Source of the DNA: Beroe ovata
Taxonomy: Eukaryota; Ctenophora; Nuda; Beroida; Beroidae
Assembly: GCA_946803715.1 (NCBI GenBank)
Contig: CAMPET010000216.1
Coordinates: 56,363 to 120,362 of the forward strand
DNA: 64,000 nucleotides
Direction of reading: 5' to 3'
This document shows, one piece after another, positions 12,001-25,290 of the stretch (position 1 is the stretch's first letter; each line of letters opens with the position of its first letter). Below the pieces are notes generated by a model that saw only the letters and a program-made list of their open reading frames with translations, was not told the DNA's origin and ran no database searches. The translations under genes and the position numbers were made by a program.

Positions 12001-13527
12001 TTATAGTTATTGACAACATCGTCTATTGGTAGCATATGTAAATTTTAATTACCCGGTTACATCAGAATCGGCGAGGCGACTCAGCAACCTCACGTCCAAC
12101 CACGTGGGCAACGCATGCGAGTAGCAACAACAAGTCTCGGTCCCTGGCGGAAATCCAAAGGGAGGAAGAGCAACGAGCAACCTCGCAACAAGAAGTCAAT
12201 TATGTGAGTACATCCGGAACATTGGAGAAAAATACGTGGAATAGTCCGGAGATCTGAATCACTGACTTCACGATAATCTTAGCTCTTGTCCCGCTCGGTA
12301 CTATGCTCAGTTTCACTCAATTCTCAAAGTGAAGTTCGCTGACAACGAACATATTGCTGTAGAACACTATAACTTGTCGCTATTTGTTCAGGTGCTACAG
12401 AATAGTTGGAATCCGGTTGCTGGCATGCTTGAGGATGACACTCCTCCACCAAGCTCTAAGAAACAGAGCAAACCGAACAAGCAACAACAACAAAAACAAC
12501 AACAACAGCAGCAGAAGGCTCCGAACAAGTAAGTTCCTCTTGTTGACTCACGTACTTCGTAGTAGGAAATCTATCATTTGGAAACACATTCCAAGAGGCC
12601 ATATTAAAACAAACAAACACACATAAACCAAATATCCCCGTGACTCTGGACCATATTTCAGGAAAGGTAAAACACCGACACCACTCCTAGATATTTTCTC
12701 TGAAACTCCTAGAGACGAGTTTACTGTGTGGTGTGAAACACAGGTGTCTGGATTCAAGAATCAACACATTGACGGTATGATAACTGAGATATCATAAGTC
12801 TTTCCTTCTATTTGTACCTATTCTGGTTCATAGTTATTATTAAATCCTGTCCAGTGTCCAGTATCAATCTCTGAATTTTTGTCGCGCGCGCACCAGAGAA
12901 ATTCTAGTACGAGCACGTCAAACGTGAATCATACTGACGTGTTTTCCTCCCCAGTTCCCACGTTCATTTCCTTCCTGCGAGACGTTGAGTCGCCACAAGA
13001 AGTCCGGGAATACGTTGTGAGTTACCTTGGAGACACCCTGGCAACCGATAAGTTCATTCAGGTGAGCGCCATAGCAACCGATAGCATAGCAACCCACTTG
13101 TTCCACCATAGCAACCAATAGGAAGCTTATCAATGTGGGAATCCTACATTACACGATCTATTTCGATGGGTTTGATCAAGTGAATGATTTATTTGTTTGT
13201 AGGAGTTTGTAGCTCGTAGGAAGAACGCAAAGGATGCCCCTCCCTTCATCTCGGTTCGTATTTCAAAGATGCAATTCTTTGCTTGAGACAATTGAGAAGT
13301 TTTAGATTTTACCGACATCGACTCATTCTCTTAAATCCCCTCCTCAGGGCACGAAGGAGCCGTCTCCCTCTCAACAGCAATCCAACCAAAAACCGAACCA
13401 ACAGCCTACATCGAAGCGTGGGAAACGTAAGAAGATGCAGAAAGTGAACGCTTCTTCCCTCCTCGGGATCAATTGTACAGCGAATTCCGATGCCAGGAAC
13501 CGTGGGGATATCGCTGCTATACAGTAA
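6001..13527 (+). CDS. GIGYF: GIGYF: GRB10-interacting GYF protein, translational repressor with 4EHP
   Basis: Complete 23-exon gene, 1,026 residues (human GIGYF1 about 1,035, GIGYF2 about 1,300). Exons: 6001-6065, 6153-6327, 6444-6723, 6810-7082, 7169-7238, 7392-7536, 7691-7828, 8179-8293, 8465-8554, 8768-8850, 10039-10119, 10246-10436, 10538-10642, 11004-11083, 11172-11272, 11464-11667, 11778-11936, 12066-12203, 12392-12528, 12662-12774, 12955-13061, 13203-13253, 13348-13527; all phases close. The cap-protein 4EHP-binding motif is YGQEELL at 36-42. An RGG-like Gly/Arg stretch follows. The GYF domain starts at about 375 with MWYYMDPN and GPFDS and binds proline-rich partners. A long charged coiled coil spans about 479-700, then a short polyQ. 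The C-terminal module (VPTFISFLRDVESP..EVREYVVSYLGD) and the SLLGI tail are family signatures. Expected role: mRNA silencing with 4EHP and CCR4-NOT. Confidence 0.95.
8911..9889. repeat. 330-bp tandem repeat, three units, inside a GIGYF intron
   Basis: Units start at about 8911, 9241 and 9570; they share GAGCAATTT, TCGTGTTCCC, GAAAATATGACAC, CCCTGATGGTTAGTATGG and CGTCTTGAGACGA at matching places. Divergence between units is visible, so the array is not freshly made. It fills most of the intron 8851-10038. Confidence 0.9.
10785..10935. repeat. GC-rich repeat block in GIGYF intron 13
   Basis: A GCGC-rich island (for example CGCGGCGCGGCGCG near 10857) in an otherwise AT-rich intron resembles in composition the dispersed elements at 4.7-5.4, 25.2 and 58.6 kb. 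I could not align it firmly to them. Confidence 0.35.
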
Positions 13528-14576
13528 TATACGTCACTACGTGATGATGACGTCATGTGTTGTCATGACAACACAAGCCGACTGGACTCTCTGTCACAAT
13601 TGCTTCATTTTGTTGTCAGGGCACGTGTTTCTGCCTGGGTCAAATTCGAAATTGTAGTTGTAATAGTATGTGTAAGTTAATTTGAAAGTTCTGATCATTT
13701 TAAACTCGTTTGTTATCCTTTGTTGATCAAAATGCGAACTTGGATCGAAAAGAGATGGACATGAGCCGAAAACTGTCATGATTATGATGATCCCCATTCA
13801 AAATGCTGCACTGAATGCCGGAGTGCGCGCGTCTGTTGTGTGACTCAGAGTCAGACTGTAAGCTACAATCTGAGCTACACTGCACATGCACAGAAACAAT
13901 TACACTTAAAGACGTTCGCCGCAAAATATGAAATTAAAACCGTGATTCGTCTACTCTATAGGGTCATAGGGGATCGAGGGCAAACCGGATCGAGAGCATT
14001 CAGACCTGTTCATGAGACCCAGATTCTAAAATTATCTCATCCTCAAAATCAAATCTTGACACCTTGTGCATTTGGCATTGCACCAAATAAATGGACGCCA
14101 AAAAATGCATGGCACTTGGTCGAATGACATTGACACTAGTTGAAGTAGTTCCGACTTCTTCTAGTTCTACTATATGAGGCTGTGTTGGCACTACACTCGT
14201 AATTGACTCGGCTGTGGCAAGTTTATTCCAAACACCTGTTGAATTCTCTGTGGAACCGGAAGAAAAATAAAATGATACTCATACTGGATTTAATGTCAAC
14301 CTCAAGAGAACATGACATTGATGTCAAGAGAATATCGAATTTATCAATTTCACCCCCTTGCTGGTATTTAGTAAATATTTTACTTTCAGTGAACCAGCTG
14401 ATTGAAATTGCTTGAAATTTAAGTGTATCTCAGTCTCACCAGAAAGGTGTCGTGACACCTGTGAAATTACTACGAAATTATAATCTCCCAAGTCACCAGT
14501 GCATCTACAATATATGTGATACTGGGTCAATTATATTCGAGGGGTGGAATTAATCACTAACTGCACGTGGTGCACT

Positions 14577-14600
14577 CACACACACACACACACACACACA
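14577..14600. repeat. CA microsatellite
   Basis: A pure run of CA dinucleotides. Confidence 0.9.
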
Positions 14601-14864
14601 CTCGCATATTATTAATTGAATTGGACACCTTCTCTATCGTGTGAAGTAAGGGGAGATTTAATCAAATTTAAAGTTTTCCTCGCACGAAATTTGACTATCA
14701 TCATATGATCAGCTTTACTACATGTGTGCTATCATGAAGGGTAGATTCCTCATTGTTAGTACATGAACTCTCAACTCTGTTTAACTTAATGATGTTCCTA
14801 TTCTTGTGGTCACGGGTTTTGGCTCCGGTTATTCCAGCTAGGGCATTTTTGCCCGGTTGCAAAG

Positions 14865-14961
14865 ACTCTAATTACCATCATAAATCGGCTTTGTTCAGCC
14901 AGGCAGATTCAGTAGGCGGATTTCCTGGCTGAATAGGCCGATTTACGAAGGTAATTAGAGT
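14865..14961. repeat. Foldback (hairpin) element, MITE-like
   Basis: Two arms of about 40 bp are near-perfect inverted copies: ACTCTAATTACC..AATCGGC..TTCAGCCAGG at 14865-14903 and its reverse complement at 14924-14961, with a spacer of about 20 bp. I see no clear target-site duplication. Confidence 0.75.
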
Positions 14962-17900
14962 AATTGAAGTAGCAATCAGTGTATCATTCATCAACATTGA
15001 ACAGCATCAGTTTTAATTTTAGCGTACTCATAGGAAAGACCCAAAATGATCAATGATTCATTAGAAATAGAATGGTTCCAGTTCTTTGTATTTTTAAGAT
15101 AATGGGTAGAAGCTCTCCGGTACCATTGGCAGTAGCTTTTTAAGTTACACGTTCTTGAGAAGTGTCTCTCTTGTGTTAACCTTCCAGTCAAGAAATTAAT
15201 TTAGACCTATAGCAAAGTTTAAGTGTCAAAATTAACTCTATCTATATAATAGACGGAGCTACAATGTAAAGTTCAATTTCAAGAATAAATTGATATCTAT
15301 ATTTAATCATCTTTTTATCGTACTTCCATTGTGTCCCTTCTGTCACCTTTACAATTAAAATATGTAATTACACCTTTGAACATTATATATCAGGGCGAGA
15401 GTTGATACAATAATTGTAAAATATATCTGCACGTGTGCCCGTACCTATAAGTATATTTATAGGTACAGTTTGCACTATATAACATAGGTTAAGGTATATC
15501 ACAGCTGCATAGAATAAGTATAATACTGTGAGCAAACATCACACCTGCACCGACATGATATACGGGGTCACCAGATGGTGACTGCTGAATGTCAAATATA
15601 GTGTCACCCCTTTCTATAGGAGATATTGTGACCCTGGAATATAGGCGCCAACATATAGCGCTCGACGCTCCTTCTTCTAATCTGTTTTCAGTGAGTTTAT
15701 GATAGCAGACTTAATGAGTGCCGTCATACCTTCTATCATACTTATACTAAAAGTTCTAGCCCCCATCTTTTGTTTTACTATTACCACTTCCGGTTCTACT
15801 AAAGCTTCAAAACTTATAACTTTGAACTTGGTGAGTAGGAAGTAGGTGAAGGACTGCAAGTGACTGAGTGAATGTGTGATTTGATGTATAAGAACGTGAC
15901 CTACACACAAAATGAAACATATCTTAGCAACATGGTAGTCAGAGAATATATAATGAATGAAGTGTTTAATGAATTCAGTCATGAATGGATGCGCTTTGCA
16001 TGCACAGCTTTCTTCAGTCGTCATAAAGTCCTCGCTTTAAGTGTTCATTCAAGAAGCTATAAGGGCCATGTACAAAATATTATTTTGTGTAGATATTGAG
16101 TCTATTCCCCCTCCCTAAGTCATGATCAGTAGGACAGAAACCATTATATATCTGATTATCGTCACGCTCTATAATAATAGTTATCGTTGATGCGTGACCT
16201 ATACTGATTTCAGTACGTTTGTAGTACTTTCTTTCTGTTCCACTACAGCTTCTCATTAACTGCTAGATCGATAGAAACTGGAGTTTAACTTCAGGACCGA
16301 TGATATTCTTGATTTCTTTGCATTTCTTTCGACTTCATATCATTTTCTAGTGAAACTGAAATTCTCATCTCCAGGAGAGATATAATATTTCCAGTAATCA
16401 CAGTCTCTCATAAACTATGAGTAGGTATGAGAGTATGAGATCCATGATTACTATTCGACAAGCACAGATCATCCCTCGAGAATTGGTAGAGGCTAATAGA
16501 AAAGCTGAATGAAAACATCTCAAGGTGGTGACTATACTGCGGCAAGCTAGAGAGGGAGAGAGTATTAGTAAAATGAGCTGAGATGGGATGTCACATGATC
16601 AATTGGAGAATGAGATGATCCTTTTAGTTAAGAAAATATCACTTCTTCTTGAATATATTGAATATATTGCTGGGTATTTATTAACTGTTCCATTTCCATG
16701 GAATAGCTATTCTTATACCACGAAGCTTCAATCGCAAGTTACTTTATGAAGATTTTCTGAGCTTCAGTTCTTTTTTATCATCTCCAGCCTCGAAGTTCAT
16801 TGATCAAGATGAAGGACATATATATATATATGGGTAGGAAGTGTACTTATTCAGATGCAAGCATATGATACTGCAATAGCACGAGGCCTCTAAAGATTGA
16901 AAACGCCTTTTGCACCATCCTGTCATGCAGCTTGCCAATCCTCAACTCAGTCATTACTTTTTTACTTATGTGCAAATCAATATTGTAAACACGCTATAAT
17001 CCTGTACATACGATAGGTATTAGGTCTGAACTTCAAGTTCATGCACTATGCAGTGTAAAATGTCAACATGCAGATTTAATTAATCAATTAATTGACTGTC
17101 AGATTTTGTAGTATATTATGTACTGGCATCGAGATCAGTACAGCACAACATCACATCTTCTTCACTTTATATGTTGACCTTCTGCAAGGGGTTGTATAGC
17201 CATAGGTATTAGTGCTTTTATACCATGTGATTATGTCACCAAAATCATCTGTACACTTACAATAGTCCTTATTTGTGCTTGCCGTCAGCCATACTAGGTT
17301 TTCAACTTCTGTCTTTAGACTTTACTGGTAGGCCAAGAGCATCATCTGCGCATATTCCATGAGGTAAGTGTAACCAGTCGCGCAGTGATCAAATATTATG
17401 GAGTGCTTCTGATTCAAAGGAGGGTAATCACAAAGATGGATTTAATAGGTGTATATAGCAGCTTCCCTCTTTCGTTAATATGTTTCTAATCTATATGACC
17501 ACTCTTTGGTGTTACACTCACGTTAATGAATACTTTAATTTGTTATAATATTTAGGAATCAATTATTGAAACTACCTATATACTCATATACTGCCGCTAA
17601 ACTCCCTAAGAATAACAATATTCTTTCATCGTTCAATGTTCATCTTAATTAACTATTTCTATTATGGGCCTTGCTAATTTTCTCTAAAAGTGTGTCTACT
17701 GTTTCTAATCCGAATTGAAATAACAAATTGGGCTAAAGAGCAACATATTGTGTAGTGTGTACCTAGATAACAAACAAAGTGAATTGTTTGGTTCTGTTGA
17801 AGGACATATCGCGATGAATATGCTATTCTCTTTGGAAAGTTGTGTTCCACTACCATCAACCGTTGCTCTAGATTATCATGATAATATTGTCACCAAAAGC

Positions 17901-18010
17901 AGTCCAATTCCATAAAATGCCGCTATATTGATTCTTAATGGTCCTCTTTCATAAGGTAAATGCAAGTACACATACAACTGCCATGCTGCACCAAGTGGCC
18001 AATAAAAAAG

Positions 18011-18055
18011 CAGCGCAAAAGTACTAGCAAACTTGGCCCCGGCCCCCGCAAACGA
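18011..18055. repeat. Dispersed short repeat, same family as the 3511-3572 insertion
   Basis: Shares the core CAGCGCAAAAGTACTAGCAA with 3535 onward, then GC-rich sequence ending in GGGGG. Confidence 0.6.
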
Positions 18056-18776
18056 GGGGGTCATATAATGCTCTTCGTCATTTAACTTAAGGGGCCATAA
18101 TAGAGCCTCATTTAAGACGAGCTTCTGCATTATAATGTCCCCCAATATTGATTTATTCTGCTTCACCATTACATCATGCTTTGTCTATCGACCGTTTGAA
18201 CTAACTCATAAACATGACAGACATGTGTAGTTTGGACAGACGGACTATGGATATCAGTATTACTGTATGCATATTTAATTGCCCTACCTACTTACAAAAC
18301 TTTTCACTCATAATATAAAGATTGTTCGCTCATGCAAATGTCACGATATTCCACCCACACCCTAGTAGGATCTAGCTCATACTTACAAACTCATTCGTTA
18401 ACCTATATACAATTTGCCAAGAGTTGCTTTGTAAAAAAGTCATGGAAGTCTATAATTGATACTCCTCTCCTTTTCTTTGTGCTCTCTTTCTTTGTGTCGA
18501 TCACAATCAGACAGCCCGACTCATATAGCAGATGTGCCAGCTCACATTATGAACACATCTTCTTCTTCTCATGATGGAACAAAAGCTGCCATCACAATCT
18601 GTATGACTATGATATATCAGCTGGTATATTATATGGAACCCGCGCCCAGCTGATAACACATGCAGTTTCTAAAGATATGGCTTTGCTTGATTACGAACTG
18701 CGCCTGGTGTTTATTACAGTAGCTGTTGGTTTCATGCCACATTCAGCTGCGGCATTGTTCCACCCACATGCAGTAT

Positions 18777-18908
18777 AACGATCGCATTGCCAATATTCCT
18801 GCAACATTCCAACACGTTTGTAGAAGTTATTATATCCGCGATCAATGACTCACGGCTTACAACTATCGGTGAATCTTCCGATAATCCATCGATGACAGCC
18901 CCAATTGC
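18777..18908 (+). other. Possible exon fragment, unidentified
   Basis: A potential acceptor (CACATGCAG) is followed by an open frame containing IALPIFLQHSNTFVEVIIS and SSDNPSMTAPIA, ending at a GTAAGT donor. It reads like protein rather than random AT-rich DNA, but I recognise no family and cannot link it to neighbouring exons. It could be a relic or an orphan exon. Confidence 0.2.
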
Positions 18909-20100
18909 AGTAAGTTGAACAGTGTAAATATCACATTGTGGATGTAAGATCGTACTGGAGATTGTAAAACTTTCTTCATGAACTTTTACTGCATGTGCAA
19001 TATATTAATTGTTATACCTACCTATGCGAGAACAGATCACAGTCATACTTGTAGATGCAGTAGCTTTTAGCAATTTTCTTTGCCTGTTTTTGATGCTGAC
19101 TCTCATATATACCTATCGGCTTTAAGTCTAAAGGGATAGCTATCTTCGAATTCTCATCAGACAAGGAATAGCATTATCACCTTGAAATCAACTGATGGTT
19201 AAATGTATGATATGGAAGGCATATCAGTATCATATTCATCCCTTAAGATATGATGGATCCGCATCTAAAGAATATCAAATGATCACATACTATAGGAAGG
19301 AGGAGGATATGACTTCCGCGGCATGTGCGCAGCATTTAACCTTTGTCCACATGTCTAAATGCTCCCTCTAAATCAATACAGTGCAGCTACCTTATTGTTT
19401 CATTCTCAAAAGCTTTATCGTGTTTTCGGGAGGGTTATAAAGCTGCTTAATTACTATCGTATCCATCATATGTCTTGTTATCGGGAAACACTAAATCCGG
19501 TTTGAGTGTGTGTTGGACTTGATCTTGATCAACAGCTGAACACGTATAAGTGAGTGACGTTACTGTTCGCTCAACTACAGTTTGGTCTTCTGCATGAAGC
19601 ATATCGAGTATTATAGGGTAAGCTATCTGTGTCTGGCATAGCCATCCACAACCAAAGAATACTTAAAATACAAGCTTTAGTCAACTGATTTCGTATTGCT
19701 TGCTAGCTTCCACTCGTCATGACCTATTGACGAAATGAACTCATCATTCTCTCTTACTATCGTCGAAAATGAATCTGCAGGCTCCATCATATGGTTAATA
19801 TGTACTTCTCGATGCAATATGGTCCTGTTGTTCATTATTCACCATATATTTTTCATTGGTAAGCAATGGTATGATGTTTAGAGAAGGCAGACTAAAGACC
19901 CTCAATCATCTGCAATAGAATCGATACCAATTCCGTTTTATATATACCACAGAGTTCATTTCCTTAGCTTCTGTGGTTCAAAAAACCATTAAACCATCTT
20001 TGAAGTTACCATCTTTTTATTTTTAGATGTTGCAAGCCCATTAAGTACTATATGTGACTTTGGAAAGAACTCTAATGGTTTCTAAAAACTATATTTGCAG

Positions 20101-20158
20101 CATTCTCTGCCCGTTTTTGGGAGCCATTCATAACTTACAGTCCATGATTGTGAAGAAA
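20101..20158 (+). other. Possible exon fragment, unidentified
   Basis: TTTGCAG acceptor, an open frame reading ILCPFLGAIHNLQSMIVKK, and a GTAAAT donor. Too short to identify; it may belong with the fragment near 18.8 kb or be chance. Confidence 0.17.
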
Positions 20159-21703
20159 GTAAATATTTTTCCTAGCACTCTGGCGTGCCCTTTTTGGATA
20201 CCGTTTTAATGTTATTGTTACCTGATTCCCACGTACTGAAAGTCAGTGTCTAGTTTGGCAACTATGATAGATGTTGCATAACCCTATTCTTAGGCTGTGA
20301 TACGTTTTGGTCAGATTGTTCGAAAGAGCAGTTAGTGATAGCTAGGACTTGCAAAAACTGCTAACCTTGATCCTGCATCTATGAGAAGGGTAGTCAGCTA
20401 GTGTATAATATAACATGTCTCTATTTCTAGTTCATATATTACTGAGCAGCAGATGTTACTAAAACAAATTTGATAAGACAAGAGCTCATCTCCAAATGAA
20501 AATCCACCACGTCTAAACATTAAATTGGGTTACTGCAATAACATATTGTTATTGCAGTATTGTTATACATGGCTGTTACAAAATATGTAACATAATATAT
20601 TGTAGTCTCAGAAAGTGGTGAGACATCAAAGAGAGGGAGAGAAAGTGTGGATTCTCGCTCATATGTCGCATGTGCTCACTTCACTTCTTCTGGGGGGGTG
20701 CGCCAGCTGCCCGCTGCAGTGTATGTGTGATATGAAAACTCAATCGCCGAATATATAACATAAGAGGGGATTGTATGTTGTGTTACTCACACATGGTTTG
20801 TGGAAGAGGTCACTTGGGGGCCTAGCTAGTGATGAACTCTCTCAGATTAGAAAATAGAGAGTCCCTAATCTGAGATTGACACCGGGCTTATAGTTTCTCC
20901 TCCCCCCCCTCTCCCTCTCTCCCTTCTCTTTTTTGCTCAATACAGCTGACATGGCATGTATGTTTAATGCACATCCCCATAATTGTGTATGATAACTACA
21001 CTATTTAGTCATCTTGTTTAATAATATTTTGTCTGCTATTATATGGTATCTACTTAACTTTTCTCCGCCACCCTTCTTTCGATGCTTTGACATGTTTTTG
21101 TATCTTACACATATGTTTTGTACCGATTGTTTTTCTCTGCAGTAAGTTTAGTAGTTCCATGAAAAGTTTCGATGTTGAACAAGGTAAATGCCTACATTCG
21201 ATAAAGCTAACCCTGTACAGCCAAATTGCCAAGGGGAGTCGGCCGACGTACTACAATAGAGTACAAGCTGTATACTGTTCACCGAACATATGCTTGGGTT
21301 CATTAATTTCAATGATAATCACTGGATTTACAATAGGACATTTAACCATGGGACTTTGCTAGGACCATATGTTGTTTGTACACGTATCGGAATTTACACT
21401 ATAGAATATAGATCAGAGATCTGTATATAGCTGTAGGTACCTGCACATCTCGCCAATAGATCATATATAGCGTCCATTGAGCCTAAAGCTACCTACCATT
21501 TTTTGTTCAGAGTGTCTAACATACAAACATGTTCAGTGTGTCTAACATACAAAATCCGGTAGTGTACATTGCACTTTCTTTCGAACACGACATGCAGCCA
21601 AGGAACCTTTTCTATCTACTATCAATTAATCATAATTATACGCAAAATGTATGCTTTGAGGTGTATTTTAACACTCACCTGTGCTATACTCCAAGGAGAT
21701 ACC

Positions 21704-24675
21704 ATGACCTCACTGAATTGCACAGCAGCGACTGCAGCCCCCGCTGATCCTCTAAAGCTGTCCTTCTCACATGCAGTGGAAACTCAGATATTCAGTGTCC
21801 TCGTGGGGTTCCTTACCGTTATGTGCATTCTTCTCAATGCCATAGGTAAGTATGCAGAACGCAGATTCATGAAAGTGAAACTGTGATACTCACTGAATTT
21901 CAAGATTCATGAAACAATCAGTAGTATTCCGTCACTTTTATGGATTGCTTTATGTCTAAATCCAATGAGATTGTCTTGATAGTTGAAAGCACTGAAACTT
22001 ACAGAGTTGACTGAAGCACATTTAACAGGGATATACGCATTCATGCGTCTACAACGAACACCATCCAATCTGGTTTACCTGCATCTCTGTATAACAGATC
22101 TCATAGTCGGTGTGTTTGTGATGCCCTACAGCATGGTCATTCTAACCCATGTGAGTAGCTTGTATATTATCGTAGATCTGTGTGTAATGTGTATTAAGAG
22201 ACAAAAGGGAAACAATGGCAGACATTTTAGGGCTCACAATGTGAGCCCCTCACAGCATGTAACATTGAAGTACCAACTATATATGTACCTGATTGGTTGA
22301 ATTCATTAACTTATGGCAAGATACCAATCGCATCTGGATTGATATCACCATAAAGGAATGAATACATCAACACTTAATAAACTCACTCCCATCAGAATCT
22401 GGTTAGTGCTAACCCGATGTACTGTATCCTGCAAGGAATCATGTTTGAGATCAGCTACACGACCACACTCTTCATCCTCACCTACATCAGTCTAGATAGA
22501 CTTCTAGCTCTGTACCAGTTCAGTAAATTATGTTCCATTGTAAAGTCACGTTGCTAGGCGTAATGCCTATAGTAGGCATTGTTATTCATATTGAACAGCT
22601 GGATTTTATGGAATGTTTTGTTGAAAAATAGCTCATGGCATCAACACCATCTCCTCATCATCGTAATAACAGAATCGATAACATAATGAAAAACCTGTTT
22701 TAGGCCACTGAAGTACAAGAAGCTGATGTCAGCACGAGTCTTGTTTTGGATTAACGTTGGAACCTGGGTGGTGCCTGTCATACGTCCAATTGTCCGTTAC
22801 ATAATGAGGTAGGTTTTATTGTCTTGACGATGTTTCACTAACAAATGTTTGAAAAATGGCAATAATTATCTTTTGACAAAAGCTCAATTTAACAAGAATA
22901 GGAGATAAGCTGGGGAAAGTCTGTCTATTTCAGGATATTCACCTCTGAAGAGTCATGTACTGAAGAGTATGGATACCATAACGATAACTACTTCATGGTC
23001 TGCTATAACACCGACTACATCGCCTTTGTCAAGGTGTAATATCATTGCAACATGAATAATAGATTATTAGAAACGTCAATGAAATCTATGAAGTCGTGAA
23101 TGGGTCCATTTATGACTTGATAAAATTCAAGACATCCATGAGCTTACAATTCTACCCTTTTATAGGGAAAACCACTATCAGTGGACCTGAAATAACACGT
23201 CCTATACAGGGGGAGTCAGGTATCCTGAAGATGCTTGATCTGTGCATTGTGGTGGTTGCTTGCCAACTGGCAACACTCGTGAGCTCTGTAATGGTTGTAG
23301 CAAGGGTAAGCTTCCTTTCAAACTGGTTATTAACCTTTCAAACAAGTTGCTTTACAGTCATAAATTACAGTTTCGCATATTTCCCACAATTTTGCTGAAT
23401 CATCCTTCATAATACTGTAATTATATGATCCCTTGTCATCACCAGCTATCACAAAGACTCCACACCAAGAGGTCTAGCGAGAAGCTGGCTAAAAGCATCC
23501 GGAAACGGTCTCTTCGCTCTGAGATGTTGGCCAACAATGCATCTTCCATCGTGTAAGAGTTTCATTCAGCTGACCAATTTACATATACAATTGTGACTCA
23601 CCATCTTTAAATGTATGTTTATTGTATTGGCTAAATCATGTTGACATGCACAAAGACGATGAAACAAATACCGCCATCTTTAGTCACTATTCCTCCCAGA
23701 AGACAAAGCAGCAAAGCTCTACCCACGGCACAGCAACAACCTGCGGATCCAGAGCAGCCCTCGACTCTGGAAGAGAGAAGTGAAGTTGTGGGGGAGCGAG
23801 AATCCAGTGACAGCATAGACAACCCCCCTGGAGCTGGAGCAAGACGGACTCGGACACGAAATCGGAAACAAGAGGCAGAGCAGCACGCAATCGTTACCAT
23901 GGTGATGGTGATTGTGTTCTTTATCATCACGTACACGCCCAGTTTCATGTGCTTCATCGTGCCGGGGGTTTACACAAAAGTCAAGGAAAATGATTTATTG
24001 TGGGTGTTGCTGGTGGTCGATTACTGCACCTTTGTAAACTCTACCTTCCTGCCGATGGTCCATTTTTCCCGGTCGGCGGGCTTCAAAGTGCAGCTGAAAA
24101 TGATTAAAAACAGGGTATGCAGGACTCTCGGCATGCGAAATATCGAACAGCTCTCCTTTAGAAAGCAAACATTCTCAAACTCTGCTACCGTCAAGAGTTT
24201 CTGCAGGACTGAGCTTGTGCCCACTGAGAGCAAGACAAACGTCAAGAAGACAAACTCCAACTCCCTACTCACACCACCATCATCCCGAGCACGCCCTGGG
24301 TCTGGCCCTGAATGTAAAAACCCCTGTAATCCAAGATCCGACAGTAAAAAGCAAGTCGATTCCAAAACAATCACGGCTGAGTCGATAAAATCAAATGAGG
24401 CTGCAACTCCGATTGTCAATCAATTGAACACGGCTGGTGGGAAATCGGAGAAGAGTGAGAAAGAACAATTCACTCCGATAAACAGAGACGATTCATACAT
24501 AGTAAATAACAGTGTTGTTGTGGTGCGAGATTGCAGTATTAGCGGTGTCAATGACAATAGTGCAGCTGGTGTCAATGGTGATTCGTCAACAGCTGAGGTG
24601 AACACCATTAGCGATATCAGTTCGAGTATTGGGAAGTATGAGAGTGTAATTATTGGTATACCTGAGAGAGTTTAA
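21704..24675 (+). CDS. Rhodopsin-class (class A) G-protein-coupled receptor 1, orphan
   Basis: Plasma-membrane receptor with seven membrane helices; ligand unknown. Eight exons close in frame: 21704-21845, 22029-22150, 22396-22517, 22704-22808, 22934-23033, 23210-23305, 23446-23552, 23700-24675 (589 residues). The N-terminus has an N-glycosylation site (NCT). TM2 carries LHLCITDLIVG. TM3 begins with the disulphide Cys (MYC) and ends in DRL in place of DRY, followed by ALYQPLKY. ECL2 has two Cys. TM5 is in exon 23210-23305; TM6 lacks the CWxP Trp (ITYTP). TM7 reads VNSTFLPMVHF where NPxxY is expected, so the Asn and Tyr of that motif are replaced. The third intracellular loop (about 110 residues) and C-tail (about 190, Ser/Asn-rich) are long. 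The start is the first ATG that leaves a full extracellular tail before TM1. Confidence 0.88.
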
Positions 24676-25237
24676 CACGCTCTGAACTCCTACTTTGTAT
24701 AGATTGAAGAATTGTCAAGATAAATCTGTGACCAAAATAATAGTGATCTAATTTATAGTTTTAAAGAATGTTCAATAAATCCAGAGCTATGCATAATAAT
24801 TAATAAGTTCAGATAATGTTATCAATCTCAATGATACTTGATTACTGAAAAATCCTGAAAAGTATCATGTACATATCATAAAGCGAGTTTCGTGATCGCC
24901 TTTCAGTTTATGTTGTGTATTTTGTCTGAAATTCGAACTCTGTTCACAAATCATTGTTTAATTTTGATTTTCATTAAAAAACACTGAATAAGGGCAATAT
25001 GTCTCCCCTAGAATCCCACTATTACCCAGCATGAAGACAGGTTATATAAAACGTATCATGTCAGTATAACATGTATAACTATAAGGTTGACTAGAATAGT
25101 AGAATACCCTTTTTCTCTATATTTGCAGGTTTATGCGTGCAACTGCATGATATGTCGCAGAGAAATCTCCCAGCGTGCCATCTGCACATGTTGTGAGTCC
25201 AGCTATTCTACTGATCTGTGAACTGCAGAACGGTACA

Positions 25238-25290
25238 GATCTTGTGGCGCGCGCGCAAGATTTGGGTCACGCAACCTGGGATCCTAGCTT
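25238..25290. repeat. GC-rich dispersed element with ATTTGGGTCACGC motif
   Basis: GCGCGCGCAAGATTTGGGTC followed by ACGCAACCTGGGA closely matches 4757-4795 and, less well, 5405-5435 and 58880-58905. Confidence 0.6.

Larger units (their letters stand above)
13528..21703. other. AT-rich intergenic region between GIGYF and GPCR 1
   Basis: No convincing gene in about 8 kb. It holds a CA microsatellite (14577-14600), a foldback element (14865-14961), a short dispersed repeat (about 18011-18055), a TA run (near 16820) and two weak exon-like fragments listed separately. Confidence 0.5.

Noticed and set aside
15677-16024. 115-residue minus-strand frame
   Set aside because: Composition follows AT-rich background, no recognisable domain, no splice context.
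17876-18169. 97-residue minus-strand hydrophobic frame
   Set aside because: Part of it runs through the dispersed repeat at 18011-18055; no homology recognised.
20532-20558. 12-bp-arm palindrome in AT-rich DNA
   Set aside because: Too short and AT-rich to call an element without more copies.
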